This document shows, piece by piece, positions 45,101 through 60,100 of a stretch of 64,000 bases of DNA (position 1 is its first letter; each line of letters begins with the position of its first letter). Position numbers and translations under genes: made by a program. Origin of the DNA: Phoronis australis (taxonomy: Eukaryota; Phoronida; Phoronidae); assembly GCA_002633005.1 (NCBI GenBank), contig NMRA01000319.1:443925-507924 (forward strand), written 5' to 3'. The notes under the pieces were generated by a model. That model saw only the letters and a list, made by a program, of their open reading frames with translations, was not told where the DNA came from and ran no database searches.

Positions 45101-48100
45101 TTGGCGAACGTACGCCACGTTCCTCCATTGTCCTTACACTCAGCCGCGTTGTTCCATCGAGACCAATGTTTCCGACTTCCGTCACCATAGGTTTCCACAC
45201 ACTCACCATAAGCTTGGACGTTGAAGCTATTTTTGGTGTAGTAACTACAAACCATAGTTAAAACTCAGGTGTAAGAAAAATTAAACATTTACCAATAGTA
45301 AAAATGTAGAATAAAACAATCTACACCTAACTGTGAGCCATATCATGACAACAGAGTGTTAACAATGGCTGCAGTACAGATTCTCTATGATTACAATGAC
45401 ACACTATAACCATTACCATCCTTGCAATGTTAAACTGATATGATATAGCCTGTTATTAAATTGGCTAAATCTGAACATTAAAAACATGAGATGAAATTCT
45501 AGAATATAAATAGGTAAATTAAAACAGCAAGAATTGATCAACTGAAATTTGAAATTTTCATATGTAATAACTTCCTTTGTCAACAGAAACAGAAACAAAA
45601 AAAAAATTCTACAAATTCAGGACAAAATATGGCGCTGAAGTAAAATTTTATTTTCATTTTTTCATAAAAGAAATGTACCCTCAAATTAATAATGCTTTAC
45701 GTTCCAAGTTCTGTACCATAGCTATCATCAGAAAATATTTTGAAACACTGTGGGCATTCACAACATTTTAGAAGACTTCCGACAACAAAGAAGGGTGAAT
45801 TTTGGCAATTATTTTTTGTCTGAAATTGACAACATTTTACCGTTCTTTGATTCTGTTTCTCATACTCCAGTCGGATTATTCTAACCTGGAGCTGCACAAT
45901 ACTGTTGAACAGCAGACTGTTATTATGACAACTTTCTCGGCGAAACGAAACAAGACAAAAATTTTACTTTCTTGTCACCAAAATTTCTTTCCTACAACTG
46001 TCAGCAACGAAGCAAGTCTATGAGGAAAAATGATGATTTCAATAAAGCTGCATGTCACCTACTTTAGTTGGATAAAAACGAAAATCAAATTAGGCCTTAT
46101 ACGCTCATAAAATCTCTCCCAAAACATTCCTTATCGCAATGGCAATTTATTTCCGTTACCAAGTGAAGTCAAAAGCAATGCAAATATGCACAACTATCGA
46201 ATTCACAATTATAGCGTACGTCAAAACCAATGAAGCTTTTGTCTAGTCGCTTATGGATTCCTGTTCCAGTTGGTCAGGGAAATCAAATCCAATCACAGTA
46301 AGGAATACAGTGAGACCGACTTTAATCAATTTTCTTATTTTAGTCAGCTAAGCCCGGCTAAATACAGCTGTGACTATTGTGGTGCAAAATTTAAGTGATT
46401 TTTGCGAATTTGAATTCTGCAAAAAATAATTCCTTTTTGATTTAATTCCCAGCTGTGACAACAAATATGAGAGATGTCATAGCAACAAAAGTTACCTGCA
46501 CATTGAACTGTTTTGCGCCAGCACCGCAATATCCTTCCACGGTGTCGGGTGCCAATATGGGTAGTAGTCACGCTCCTCCGGACACTCGTAACCACGGCGA
46601 TTGCCATTGGGGTTCTGCCTTGTATATATAGCGCTGCTGTAGCCGTTGCCGTTATTTTTCTTAAGTTTCTGATCAGCGGTGAATAACCCTTTGGCAAATA
46701 ACAAAGTTGAAGTAATATACATTGCCAGTAAAACATGAATGTTCAGCAATAAATTGCAAATGTTGTGTTTTCTTCCAGAGGGGCTCTCACGCTCCATGGA
46801 GCAGCTATTTTCAAGTAATACTATCCTTTCGAGAGGGACTTTTGGTGCAACAGGGTGTACTTATAGTACTGGTATTGACTCAGATATGATTTCATATTGT
46901 ACTAAATGCGATATGTGTTTCCTGACTGTCCATTCGTTACGTCAGTCTGAACTTTGAATAGGAGTGGAACTCAATATCCACTCGGTGAATATGCCACATG
47001 AATTCCACGACATGTAGACTATTTTAGCGGTAGTCACCTTCCTTTATTTACTACCTATTGCTAACCACTGTGGGTAGCACAACAACGTAATGTTTATGCG
47101 TTGTACTTTGGGCCAATGGCTAGGAGTTCAAATGAAACGATACTTAATGTACCATACAAATTTTCTATGAATATCTCGATTAATCGTTTCACAACTTCTA
47201 AATGGAGAGAAAGAAGACCAGGTATTATCTGGTCAAAACATCATATTCCGCCTAAGTGATTTCTGTGCAGTGTCAACTGTTCACACACTCAAAACATTAT
47301 GGCCCAGAATCTTAACAAAATTGATTGTGTTCAAGTTCACAGTTACAACCGACTTACCCTTATTCCTCTCTCGGTTGTAACAACTGTCGTACCATTCCCA
47401 AGACTCGTGAAGCGCACGGTCTTGTTTATTAGCATTCCGTTTACGATTCTTGCTTGTTCCTTTACTCTCCTTCAAATTTTGAATTCTGTTGTGTTGTTGA
47501 GTGGCAGGATTAACCCCATTTCTGATACTGTCAACTGCAAAACGGATAACAAGCAAATGCAGATAGAAAAAAGCTATCATGGAATACACAAATTGAAACA
47601 AACAGGTGCCCACCATTTTACGACATTTAAGACCAGACACAAGTCTGTAAACCATACATGTCAAGAACAAACTACAAAACGTGAAAATCATTTGTACTCT
47701 TCATTATTTCCGTGACTGTCTAAATTATACGGTTCAAGGTCGGGGGTCATGTAATGTCTGACTAGGGTACACTTTCAAAATTTTGAAGAAACGGTGACAA
47801 CGAAATAGAACTACAAAATTTGACCACGAATACATATGCATTCCGCAATCACTGTAAGTTTTACATAAACTAAGTTGATGGTCTTTTTTAAAACACTAAT
47901 GCACTGATTAAATAAAAATGTCAGTACTATACTTCAATAATGCCCATACATGTTGATAAGATATTGCTCTCAAGGCCCTCGCAGGCTCAATTCTCCTCAA
48001 AGCACCCCCGATTTATTGCAATTGGTCCCCAATCTTAAAGTAAAGAGAACAACCAGGCACAAGATCAGATCGATGCACTGAAGTCTAAAATTTCAATTAA

Positions 48101-51100
48101 CACGTGCATAGTTTCAAATTAAACAATTGTCAACTCAGCACAACAAGCACTACACAATTATTAGCAATATTATTATAATTATTATAAGTATTACTATCAG
48201 TATTCGTAACTATTATTATCACCATAACTATTATTATAATTATGTTAACCAAACTCTTACTACTCCTATTTAAATTATTACTATCTTTACAACATAGATT
48301 TGCTGTGTCTATGTTTTACAAGGTTTTTGATAAAATATGGAACGAAATCCAGCAACCATGTTTATTCAAAACAGGTTTTTATAAAATATGGAATGAAAAC
48401 AAGCAACCATGTAAACCTAATTCACTTCACTATCCCTACTTACTGTTTGGCGTATTGGGCTCATCCTGACACATGTATTGCAGAACGAGGTTACAGTTCT
48501 GCTTGTGTGGGTCCGTGTCTTCGTTTCCACCACAGCCATGCTGATTGGTCCATTCCACAACCAGGTAGCTTTTACCTTGATCACCCTGTAGCGTCTTCCA
48601 CGGACCACTTTGGAAGTATTTCTGAAAATAATTTGTTTTGTTAGTAGGGAAAGTAATCTTCAGATATTGGGTACGATTGAGAACTCGATGGACACAGGTG
48701 AAAGAGTGCCCTTCTGTAAAGACATCCAAGTTCTGAACACTGCTCAACGAGCTACTACAAATCATGACTAAATGAAAACAATTATTGTGAAATACACGAC
48801 GGAAATGTAGAATTAGCATGCACATTGTGTCTCCAATCAGTAAGTGTCAAAATGGGTGTGAGTGTTCATGTGGACGCCCTTGCGGGTTTATTTCATGTTC
48901 AGGTTGTTCACGTGAATGAAGACTTGTAGGTTTGTACAATATTACATGACTACAAATACTTCCAATCAATTAATACAAGCNAAATTTAAGTGATTTTTGC
49001 GAATTTGAATTCTGCAAAAAATAATTCCTTTTTGATTTAATTCCCAGCTGTGACAACAAATATGAGAGATGTCATAGCAACAAAAGTTACCTGCACATTG
49101 AACTGTTTTGCGCCAGCACCGCAATATCCTTCCACGGTGTCGGGTGCCAATATGGGTAGTAGTCACGCTCCTCCGGACACTCGTAACCACGGCGATTGCC
49201 ATTGGGGTTCTGCCTTGTATATATAGCGCTGCTGTAGCCGTTGCCGTTATTTTTCTTAAGTTTCTGATCAGCGGTGAATAACCCTTTGGCAAATAACAAA
49301 GTTGAAGTAATATACATTGCCAGTAAAACATGAATGTTCAGCAATAAATTGCAAATGTTGTGTTTTCTTCCAGAGGGGCTCTCACGCTCCATGGAGCAGC
49401 TATTTTCAAGTAATACTATCCTTTCGAGAGGGACTTTTGGTGCAACAGGGTGTACTTATAGTACTGGTATTGACTCAGATATGATTTCATATTGTACTAA
49501 ATGCGATATGTGTTTCCTGACTGTCCATTCGTTACGTCAGTCTGAACTTTGAATAGGAGTGGAACTCAATATCCACTCGGTGAATATGCCACATGAATTC
49601 CACGACATGTAGACTATTTTAGCGGTAGTTACCTTCCTTTATTTACTACCTATTGCTAACCACTGTGGGTAGCACAACAACGTAATGTTTATGCGTTGCA
49701 CTTTGGGCCAATGGCTAGGAGTTCAAATGAAACGATACTTAATGTACCATACATATTTTCTATGAATATCTCGATTAATCGTTTCACTACTTTAAATCAA
49801 GCAAACTTCTAGATGGAGAGAAAGAAGACCAGGTATTATCTGGTCAAAACATCATATTCCGCCTAAGTGATTTCTGTGCAGTGTCAACTGTTCACACACT
49901 CAAAACATTATGGCCCAGAATCTTAACAAAATTGATTGTGTTCAAGTTCACAGTTACAACCGACTTACCCTTATTCCTCTCTCGGTTGTAACAACTGTCG
50001 TACCATTCCCAAGACTCGTGAAGCGCACGGTCTTGTTTAATCGCATTATTTTTACGATTCTTGCTTGTTCCTTTATTCTCCTTCAAATTTTGAATTCTGT
50101 TGTGTTGTTGAGTGGCAGGATTAACCCCATTTCTGATACTGTCAACTGCAAAACAGATAACAAGCAAATGCAGATATTAGAAAAAATATAGATGGAATAC
50201 ACAAAATGAAACAAACAGGTGACCACCATTTTTATGACACTTAAGACCAGACACGAGATTGTAAATCCTACATGTCAAGAACAAACTACAAAAAGTGAAA
50301 ATCATTTGTACTTTTCATTATTTTCGTGACTGTCCAAATTATACAGTTCAAGGTCGGGGGTTAGGTAATGTCTGGCTGGTGTACACTTTCAAAAAAAACT
50401 GATGACGAAATAGAACTACAAAATTTGACCATGAATACATATGCATTCCGCAATCGTTGTAACTTATACACAAGCTACGTAAGTTGATGGTCTTTTTTAA
50501 AACGCTGATGCACTGGCTTAAATTTGCTGGTCCTTTCTATCAAATAAAAATGTCAGTACTATACTTCAATAATGCGCAAAAACAACATGTTTTAGTTAAA
50601 AAGAAACTGTTGACTTTCATAATTAGTTTCAATCCAGGAATATGTTGATATTGCCTGATCACGGTGAGAAATCAAGTTCATGAGTTCAAGGATCGTGGAA
50701 CTTTCGAACATTTTTTACAGACAAAGCAAAGAATCCGTAACACAGTGAATTATGGGAAGTGTTGCCAGCATAATCACGAGTGGGAACATACGACTTGTTT
50801 CAACGAAATGTCATGTGGCTCTCGAGCATGCTCAATGAAAGAGCAATCAAATCGGTAAAAAGTGAAATAGTTGGGGAGCAACGTGTACCTCAATCGCTCC
50901 ACTGAAATCACTCAAATAAATCTCTACACGGAAACAACTAACTCTTCACTTATTTAGCAAACAAAATGGCCGACATGTGAAATCCTATTTTGTCCAATTT
51001 TTCTGCAAATCAAAGATTAAGAAAATTTTAGTCCATGACTAGCATGGTTTGTACTGTGTAGATGACACAAGGTAAATTTAATTATTTGCAGAGAGTAATG

Positions 51101-54100
51101 AGCGCTTGAAAAATGGAAAAAACGACAGTTTTACAATATTTAGGAAACAGAACTGATGAATTCCCGTACTCAAAGCAGTCATCTGTGAAAAAGCAGCTGA
51201 AGTATTTGGTGAGCATCTCAGATGTCGGAGATTCGAGTTTAAATACATGTTGATGAGATATTGCTCTCAAGGCCCTCGGAGACTCAATTCTCCTCGAAAG
51301 CACCCCTTATTTATTGAAATTGCTCCCCATCTTAACACAAAGAGAACAACCAGGCACAAGATTAGATGCAATGAAGTCTAAAATTTCAATTCACACGAGC
51401 ATTGTTTCAAATTAAACTACTTATCTAGTAAACTCAGCATAACAGGCACTACACAATCATTTGGAGTATTATTATTATCATAATTATTATAACAGTCATT
51501 ATCATTATTATTATCATTATTACTATTATTAGAATTATGTTAACCATACTCTTACTATTCCTATTCAAATTATAAATATCTGTATAACAGATTCGCTTTG
51601 TCTATGTTTTATAAAAGAGAAGGTTTTGATAAAATATGGAACAAAATCCAGCAGCCATGTTTATTCAAAAGAAGTTTTTCTATAAAATATGGAATGAAAA
51701 CAAGCGACCATGTAAACATAATTCACTTCACTATTCCTACTTACTGTTTGGCGTATTGGGCTCATCCTGACACATGTATTGCAGAACGAGGTTACAGTTC
51801 TGCTTGTGTGGGTCCGTGTCTTCATTTCCACCACAGCCATGCTGATTGGTCCATTCCACAACCAGGTAGCTTTTACCTTGATCACCCTGTAGCGTCTTCC
51901 ACGGACCACTTTGGAAGTATTTCTGAAAATAATTTGTTTTGTTAGTAGGGAAAGTAATCTTCAGATATTGGGTAAGATTTAGAACTCGATGGACACAGGT
52001 GAAAGAGTGCCCTTCTGTAAAGACCTCCAACTTCTGAACACTGCGCAACGGCTACAAAACATGACTAAATGAAAACAATATTGTGAAATACACGCAGAAA
52101 AGTAGAATTAGCATGCACATTGTGTCTCCAATCCGTAAGTGTCAAAATGGGTGTGAGTGTTCATGTGGATGCCTTTGCAGGTTTATTTCATGTTCAGGCT
52201 GTTCACGTGAATGAAGACTGTAGGTTTGTACAATATTACATGACTACAAACACTTCCAATCAATCAATACAAGCATGTTCATACGCACGCACAAACGTAT
52301 GCATGCACGCAAACACGTACACACACGTACACAAGTGTGTGTTTGTGATGTCAAGAAAAGGTATCCAGGGCAGCCTGAATCAGTGGAAAAGCTAAATTTA
52401 ATCTAAAACTGAAAACTACATCTGCGACTTCACACAGGCGGACACATGGTTTTACATCACTAAAGCAAAAGCTACTGAGGTAAATTCAATGCTGGGGACA
52501 ATCAACAAAAGCCACTGTCTGTGGTGTGTCTTGTTGAATGCTTCCGTGTTAAGCAATGAAATAAATGAAATGAAATGCAGTTCTGTTAGGAATCTCAACA
52601 ATTTTGAGGCAGTTTATTTTTGAGTTGTGAATGACCCCCACCACAAGTGTACATGTGGGTACAAATATGGGTATGAATGTGGGCATGAATGTATTATGTT
52701 TAATAATAATAACAAAAAGGTATCAACGATTTTGGACAAACCTAATTTATCCCTTTTCATTTTTCAAACAATACATAAAAACTTATTCGCGTTACTTATC
52801 TTTTATGAGAAAAATCAAAGTTCACTTGTCTGCCATGTTACGTCTTAAAGTTTAAAATTTTACCACTCCGCGGCAGTAAAGGCTATCAGGCAATTTCCCA
52901 TACAGTTAATTTTACGACAATTAAAGCTTCGATGTTAACCATGGTGTAACCCCAAGTTGAGCGTGAGTGTTTTTCACATCATCTTTGGAGTTATAGTTCA
53001 GCAAAGTTATTGCACGGCGGCGCCAATATGACCTTGGCCTGCGCAATGAGCTTTACATAATTAATTTGTCTCATTGGACCCTGTATAGTACGTTTGTACG
53101 CCTTACTCTTTTTGTCATTGCCATCAAAAACAACAAGGACCACCCCTCCCTACCTTCAACTTCAGAAGGCAACAGTCGGTTGCCACATTGAGATGAAAAG
53201 GACTGATGACATTTAACAGAAAATTGGATTCTTGTGGCTTGCAGCAGATCCATGTAAAGGAAGTATGACATTTGGCGGGAACTATAAAAGACAGAAGTTT
53301 AGTGTTCACACTGATGTAAGCTTCAGTAATACCAAAGCTTCCAAGGCACTCAATTGAAAAATAGTGCAAAGGCTGTTAGAAGTCTACGAAAATAGTCGAG
53401 TCCTTATTACATGCACCCCCTCGCCACTGTTAGCCTATCACTACGCTCCAGTGAGCTTTAATTATCACACCTGCAGTTTCAAGAGGTGCCTCTCCTAGAA
53501 TAATTCACATATTGGGAAAGTCTTTCAAGTTCTGTTGAGATAGAGGACAAACAAAACCTATTGTTAACACTGGCCTTTGTATCATCACTTACATAATAGT
53601 TGTAGCAGGCACTGGTAAGTGCTGAACCTGCAGTTTTCAGTTCACAGTGTCAGCAGAAATTGGCCAACTTTAGCTATGATAAGGCCATTGTTCACTTACT
53701 TAGCTAAAAAGATGACTGACAATTGAATTTTTTTACATTTAATTTCTCCACAAAAGTGAAGATTAAGAAAAATGTGAGTGGATTGCAGTGTGCAGACTTT
53801 TCATTAAAAACTTTTGTTTCAGTTCCCATAATTTGCAAAAAAAAAGGTAATTAACATAAAAAAGACCATTTTGGCAATTTTTTGGTGCAATGTACGTGGA
53901 GAATGACAGCACATAGTTAAAATTGCTGGACATCAGGCATCACGCAAATTGATACACCAAACAACCTTACCGCACACCGCATGAACTTTGCACTGCATGA
54001 ACTTTGACTTACCATGCACTGCAAGAATTTTATGTTTCCATATTTGTGAGAACTTTACAGATACTGTAAAAACTAAGTGATGCTGCAACATCAATGGGTA

Positions 54101-57100
54101 CCAGTAGATTTGATCAGAGCGTGTCAAGGGAGATTAATCACAACATAATGACATCTATAGGCAGTAACATGAACTGCTGCAGTGGTGCATCAACACTCTG
54201 AGAAGGTGACACTCTGTTAGAGAAATGTTAATCATTGTCTCAGCTCCTACTTGTAAACAGATTATGGTATTGAAGAGAATTAGATACGCACTCAAGAATG
54301 AATGACTGTGGTCTCAATACACTGGCTGAAACACAGGGGAGATAATACACAGTTTTTCTGCTTTGCATACAAGCTGGTAAGTGAAAGGGTCACATTCCCA
54401 TTCAAGTTGTGCAGCGTGAATTGGAAAGATGAGACGTAAAGGTATACCCAAAGGCACTACGTCTATGATAAGATCTGATTCTTTATGAAATCTGAATTGT
54501 TTTCACAGTTCCCTGGTGAATCCATGTCTGGCGCTATGTTGTCCGTTGCCATATGAAGAACCATTTAAGATGGCACAGTTCCACAAGTAGTTAGAACTAC
54601 TGGAACTGTGATCAGCAGTTGCAACCTATCCTTTCCAAAGGAATGCATCTCTTGCAATGCGGAGTCATGGAACAAGTTTTCTACAAACATAACAAAATGT
54701 CAATTGACTACATCGAATTTCTGAACTTTTGCTCTTAGCAGGAAGGAAGATTTTATTTTATATTTTCAAGTTTTATCACCCAAGAAATAAGCATTAAAAA
54801 TTCACCATCTGAATGATTTTGCTATGACACAATACACAGAGACATTTTGAAGGTTCCTCGACTATGTCTCATTTTTGGGGACAACCACCAGACCAAAAAA
54901 TTCCCTCAAGTGAAAGCATACACTAAGCAAAATGAGTGAAGAAACCGGTCAAACTTTAACAGAGTCAGACCTGATGGAATATGCAAATTACATGAAGAAC
55001 GGGTTGAAGCATATTATAAGCTCAGTTAATATTCAGTTACATCACGATGCAGACGAGGGATCAACAGGTAATAAGATCCATAAATATTTTCAATAAAAAT
55101 TCACAACCAAGACTAGTGTTTAAACCGCTACTAAATACCAGTACATGCATTTCCATTATTTACCATGAGATTTTACAGTGAGATAAAAATAACCTTTTAA
55201 TCCACAACTCTGCTTCAAAAACAGGGTTATCTCATTACATTTATGTTATTGATTTATGGGTTTGTGATAAAAGGAACTTTAAAGGGCTTATCTAAGAGTA
55301 CTAAATCTTCACAAGATCAAACGGTACGACAGTTTGAATGAACTCCAAGTCAAACATTGCTTAGTAGCCTTGTGTAAATCTCATCATATTAAAAGAAAGT
55401 GCAACAACACGTTTTACTATAATGCTGATAAAGAGGTAGTCCAAAAAATAAACATGAAATATCCATTATCCCACCAACACAGTGAGTCCTGTTTTAAAAG
55501 TTTCAGTAAGAAGGAGAATGTAACTCTGGGACTTATCATTCACCCATCACAACTCCTCTCAAAATGAGTTTACCGCACTGCGGCGTTACACAACTCTTCT
55601 GCAATTGGGATGGTTGAGTTAACTCTGTTGGGAGTATTCACTAAAGGTCTCGGGATGCAACACACACACGTTCAATTGAGAGTGCGGATCAATTGCGCCA
55701 TCTGGTGCTGAATGCCTAGAAGCAGTGGTAACTCCAATGCCGCTACCGATGGAGTTTTAATAAAGCAGAATGCTGCTAACAGTAAGATAGTAGTGAGAAA
55801 ATAACTCCAAATGACTAAATTCTGCCATGGAATATTCCACAGTGCTTCCCCCAGTTGCATGAAACAGTCCCAAACTGGGACTCAACTAAGTTCCCTAAAT
55901 CTTTTGCGTGTTTATATCATTCATTAGTCACAAATGCAATCTCTTACTATCACTTTATCTTTATTATGAGCTCTTCTTTGACTAATTACATTTTGTAACT
56001 AAAATCTAAGCCCTTAGTTCACTGAAAATAAACAAGGACTTAGTCCTTAAATTTGGGTCGTAACATGAAAACATCCTTACTTATTTTCAATAATAATAAG
56101 AATTTAACGCAGAATTCGATTTCGCTTGGTCAAACACTGACTTAGTAACGAAACTAAAGCAGCATAAGAAAGGACAATCAGTTTTTCCACAAGCCCAACC
56201 ATAAGCAATACGTATATTTAAGGACCTTACATGAGTCCCTATATGGGACTGATTCAGGCAACTGGGCACAGGGTTATGTTTCACAAAAACTGACTCAAGA
56301 CAGAAAATTTGGCTTTACGCTGCACGTAATTATTTCTGAACTTAGCAAATGAACAAATTATCTGATAATATACCCACAACTGCTACTTATTAAGAAAATT
56401 TGTATGAATTATTTCCAAGCAGTGATGTGCTAATCATAACATGACTAAACCTTTATTTGGTGATAGTGAAGTGGAAGAGAAAGACCAAGTTTTTGTCTTA
56501 GTATTACGCTAACCAGATAGTCCTAGCAAAGCCTTAGTAAAATAAAAAACGCAAGTTCAATCACACAAGTGTAAGCCCGTCAAATGATAAGTGAAGCTGC
56601 CTTTTCGTGCCACGTTGCGTCACTGTGAGATCTCAGCACAAACAACAAAAGGTTGTATTGAATAGGGGTCTGAATAGAACACCATTGGGTATGGGTGTTT
56701 ATTTGCAGCTGTTTGAATTAAAAGGTGATTCTCCTGGTGACATAGACAAAAGCCAGCCAATTGGCAATTTATGGCACTAGTGGGCTCAGAGTGAGGCTCT
56801 TAACATACTGTAGAAACCAAATTTACAGGTGTTACCGTTGAAGATAGACTTTAAATCTTATAAGTCGCTCTTCTGTGGAAACACATCTGCTGCTTCAGAG
56901 CTAGCAGCCCTGATAATGCGTCAAACTGGGACGAAAACAATCATGAAAACTGCTATTTTCCAAAGTACTTGGTTGCTGCACAATTTACTCAAAATTAAAC
57001 CAAATGTTGTCTGGTGACACTCCAATGATTGAACCACATATATACATATATCATTCAGAAAATGAGCAAATCTTAAAAGTTATAAGTGTTAAAATTTTTG

Positions 57101-60100
57101 GCAACAATGAAATTCAATAGCTTGCTATGTTTAGGATCCCGAACTTAAGATTTTTCAGCCTCAAGAAAACAAAAAAATATTTAAATTTGGCTCACTTTAA
57201 TACATCACATCTCAAAAGTAACTGAGTGTACTTAAGTGGAACTTAAAGATACTATGCTGTTTGGGATTCTTACACAAAAACTCAAACTGGGACTTTCATG
57301 ATTATTATACAAATAGTCAATAAGTTACAAAAACTGATTTAGAAAAGCACTAGACCAATTTTGAAATTAAAGCCTGAATCTTTCTATCAAAACACACTCA
57401 TGTCTGTTACATAATTGCCAGGCCTGCACTTTATTAGTTAAATGTTACCACCACGACATGGTAAAGACTAGACAAAAGTACATGACTAAAAAATTCTACC
57501 GGCTGTCTACTTTCAGAAAATTTTACCTTTACTCAGTAGCGACAAAATCTCACTAATTTAGGCAAAGGGAAATTTGGAAATTTTAAGATAAGTAGCGCCA
57601 CCTAACAAACTGATCAAGTGATAAGCTCTATTCCATAGTAGATGTCAGAGTTCTTTGAGAACTTGACGGCACTTACAAAAATGTTAGAAGCATTGAAAAA
57701 TAAAACGGGAGAATTTTTTACCAATTTCGAAATTGGCGAGATATAGCCAAACTTGTAGATGTTGATTAAATGCAGACATCCCCACAATGTCACATTAAGT
57801 CATAAGATTACTGATCAAAAATGTGCATGGGACCAGTTAGTACTGGTACCAAGGTAAGAAAACTATTATACACCAATGCCAAATACAGTGCTCTGTTAAC
57901 GAAGGCCAGTTGCTACTGTATGTAAATATCTGAAAGACGCCCAGTCATAAGCCACAACGCAAAAATCAGGGTATTTTGTAGTGATATATGACCCTGAAAA
58001 ATGGGTCCATTTAGGAAAAATTGAAAGCTATAGGAAATTCAAACAAGGACCTTAAACTAGAGGGACTGGGCTTTCAGATGAGACCTGAAATGTTAATGTA
58101 GTCATAATTTAAGGTACGGTAAATTTTTTGTCTCCTGGTTGACCTTTCACGAAAATGCTGTTCTGCATACCCCCTGAATTCAAACTGGTTTCTCAGAAGC
58201 ATTTCCAAGCAGACAGCACATTGTTAGTATTGTTCAAACCCATAGAAGGATACAGGATGGCATGTTATGATAATAAGTAGGACGCAACTCTGATTTCTTC
58301 AAGCTATTGTCAACCACAATGAAGGACAGTCTTTATATAAGAACAGAAGTGTCAAATTCTTGGATTCCAGAAAAGCCTACGGTAATATTGTGCACATTAC
58401 AGTGGAAGTTAGTCCATTCAAAGGACTGTATATAATGGCACCAGACCAGAGACAAATGTTGAGATGGTTGACACCAGTGCATGTCTTGCACCATGAAATA
58501 CTGTTAATCAAAATTATGTAATTTAATGTTCAAATGTTACACTGACTCTACAGCCAACTCAAAATTTCAACTGGCGTTGAGTAAACCATGGGTTAATTTA
58601 GCTATCTCACAATTTCAGCTGCCCCCAATAAATAACTTTGCACAGTGCAGTAAAACAAAGTCCGAAAGGTAGCATTGTCCAGCAATAATAAATAACAACT
58701 CCATGAAAAGATAACTGTCAAAGCCGAAAGGAACATGATTATGACAAACAACTATTCCAAGGGTAAAGGTTTAGAAACCGTCCCACAGAGTGTTAGAAGC
58801 TTTAAGTTATGAACAAGTGATGAAACTTTCAGGACATATAAGTCAATGAATAATAAGAGACTTGGGAAACCAAGTCAGAATACTAGGTCATTTCAGCGCA
58901 ACTAACTGCAAACATTTAGGTATAAAATTCTGGCCGCCCAACAGATGGCCAAGACAGACGCTGTGTACACCCCTGGTATACAGTTCGGCGCAGTTTCATG
59001 ACCATAGAGCCAATGCTTATAAGAGTGACATAGCAAGATCACATGATACATTCGTGGATTCATAATTAGGCGCATACAGGAAATAGTCTGTACTGTGGAA
59101 GTGTAGATATGAGGGGAAATAGCAACTAGTGCTGGCATGCACTCACTGAATACTTTGAGTTCTTTGTACTAGTAAGCATATAATATGTTTTCTTAATACT
59201 TGTAGTGTTCACCATAGTTTAAACAAATTGACTTTGCTTGATGACAATACAGTATTCATAAATATCACAGCGTTGTGTTTATAGTGAAACTGCAACCTAA
59301 GACAAGCAAATTTGGACAGCACTTAGGTTAGTGGTCAAGATTATGGACTGTAACTCATGACGACCGCACACACGCCGGCTAGCACAAGAGCAAATCATAC
59401 AAACAGCCATTTTCCGATACAGCGGTGACAAGATAACACCCAGAAGGTGAAAGAGTAGTTGATATAAAAATTTGCGCATTCTTGGAAGGATTTTATGGAG
59501 TGATGATACCCAGCATTTTTATAAATTCTTTGTCACCAGAACACCATTGACTCACCACTGCTGAGCAGTGAGATATTCAAATCATTCACACAAAATTGTC
59601 CAAAATTTCAAAATATCTGTGAAGGAAAGAAATTGTATTTGGTCGTCATCTTGGCTTGTATTGCACTCCAGAATTAGAAACTGGGTCAAGTGAAAGATAC
59701 TTTTGTGCTCTCATAACACTGAAGAGTTCTGCATAAAGTGTTTCCAACATTGTTTCTTGCACTCAGTCTTCACTTGATTATGTAAAAGCATACAAAAGTG
59801 TATTGCACCCAGGAAGAAAGCAGAAAAAATTTAAATACTTCAAACCAAACAAAAATTAACTCACTCACCATATTATATTGTTTGTTCACATCATTGTTAG
59901 CTGCTTGAGCTGTGGCGTCTCCGACATTGTAGCCCCCTCTGTTGTTGTTCTAGAAAACAAGAACAGACCAAATGGTTTAAACTGTCAAAAGAACTAAGCA
60001 ACATTCCCCATATTTTTCAGAGAAACATGAAAGTTTTCGAACACCATAAAGAAATTCCAAAATTAATAAACACTTAGAGCTAGATAATTTATTTAATTAT

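Larger units (their letters stand above)
46387..48980. repeat. Duplicated block A (exons 3-5 of the DD3-3-like gene)
   Basis: 2.6 kb almost the same as 48982-52274, including introns and exons. Differences are scattered substitutions and small indels plus one large absence: about 670 bp of block B (near 50572-51244) are missing here. Includes an ATT-rich microsatellite at about 48151-48246. Confidence 0.95.
48982..52274. repeat. Duplicated block B (exons 3-5 of the DD3-3-like gene)
   Basis: 3.3 kb copy of 46387-48980 in direct orientation with about 670 bp extra. The ATT-rich microsatellite is at about 51461-51546 and differs in length from that in A, as alleles often do. Confidence 0.95.

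Noticed and set aside
46374-46797. Two longer minus-strand frames over exon 5, repeated at 48966-49392
   Set aside because: One is exon 5 extended into introns, the other an out-of-frame reading of the same DNA. The real exon is 46496-46688 (or 49091-49283).
47299-47715. 138-codon plus-strand frame
   Set aside because: Antisense shadow of DD3-3-like exon 4; its high Ser/Val/Leu content is the complement of the exon's codons.
48151-48246. ATT-rich stretch as a possible AT-rich regulatory site
   Set aside because: A simple microsatellite with different length in the second copy at 51461.
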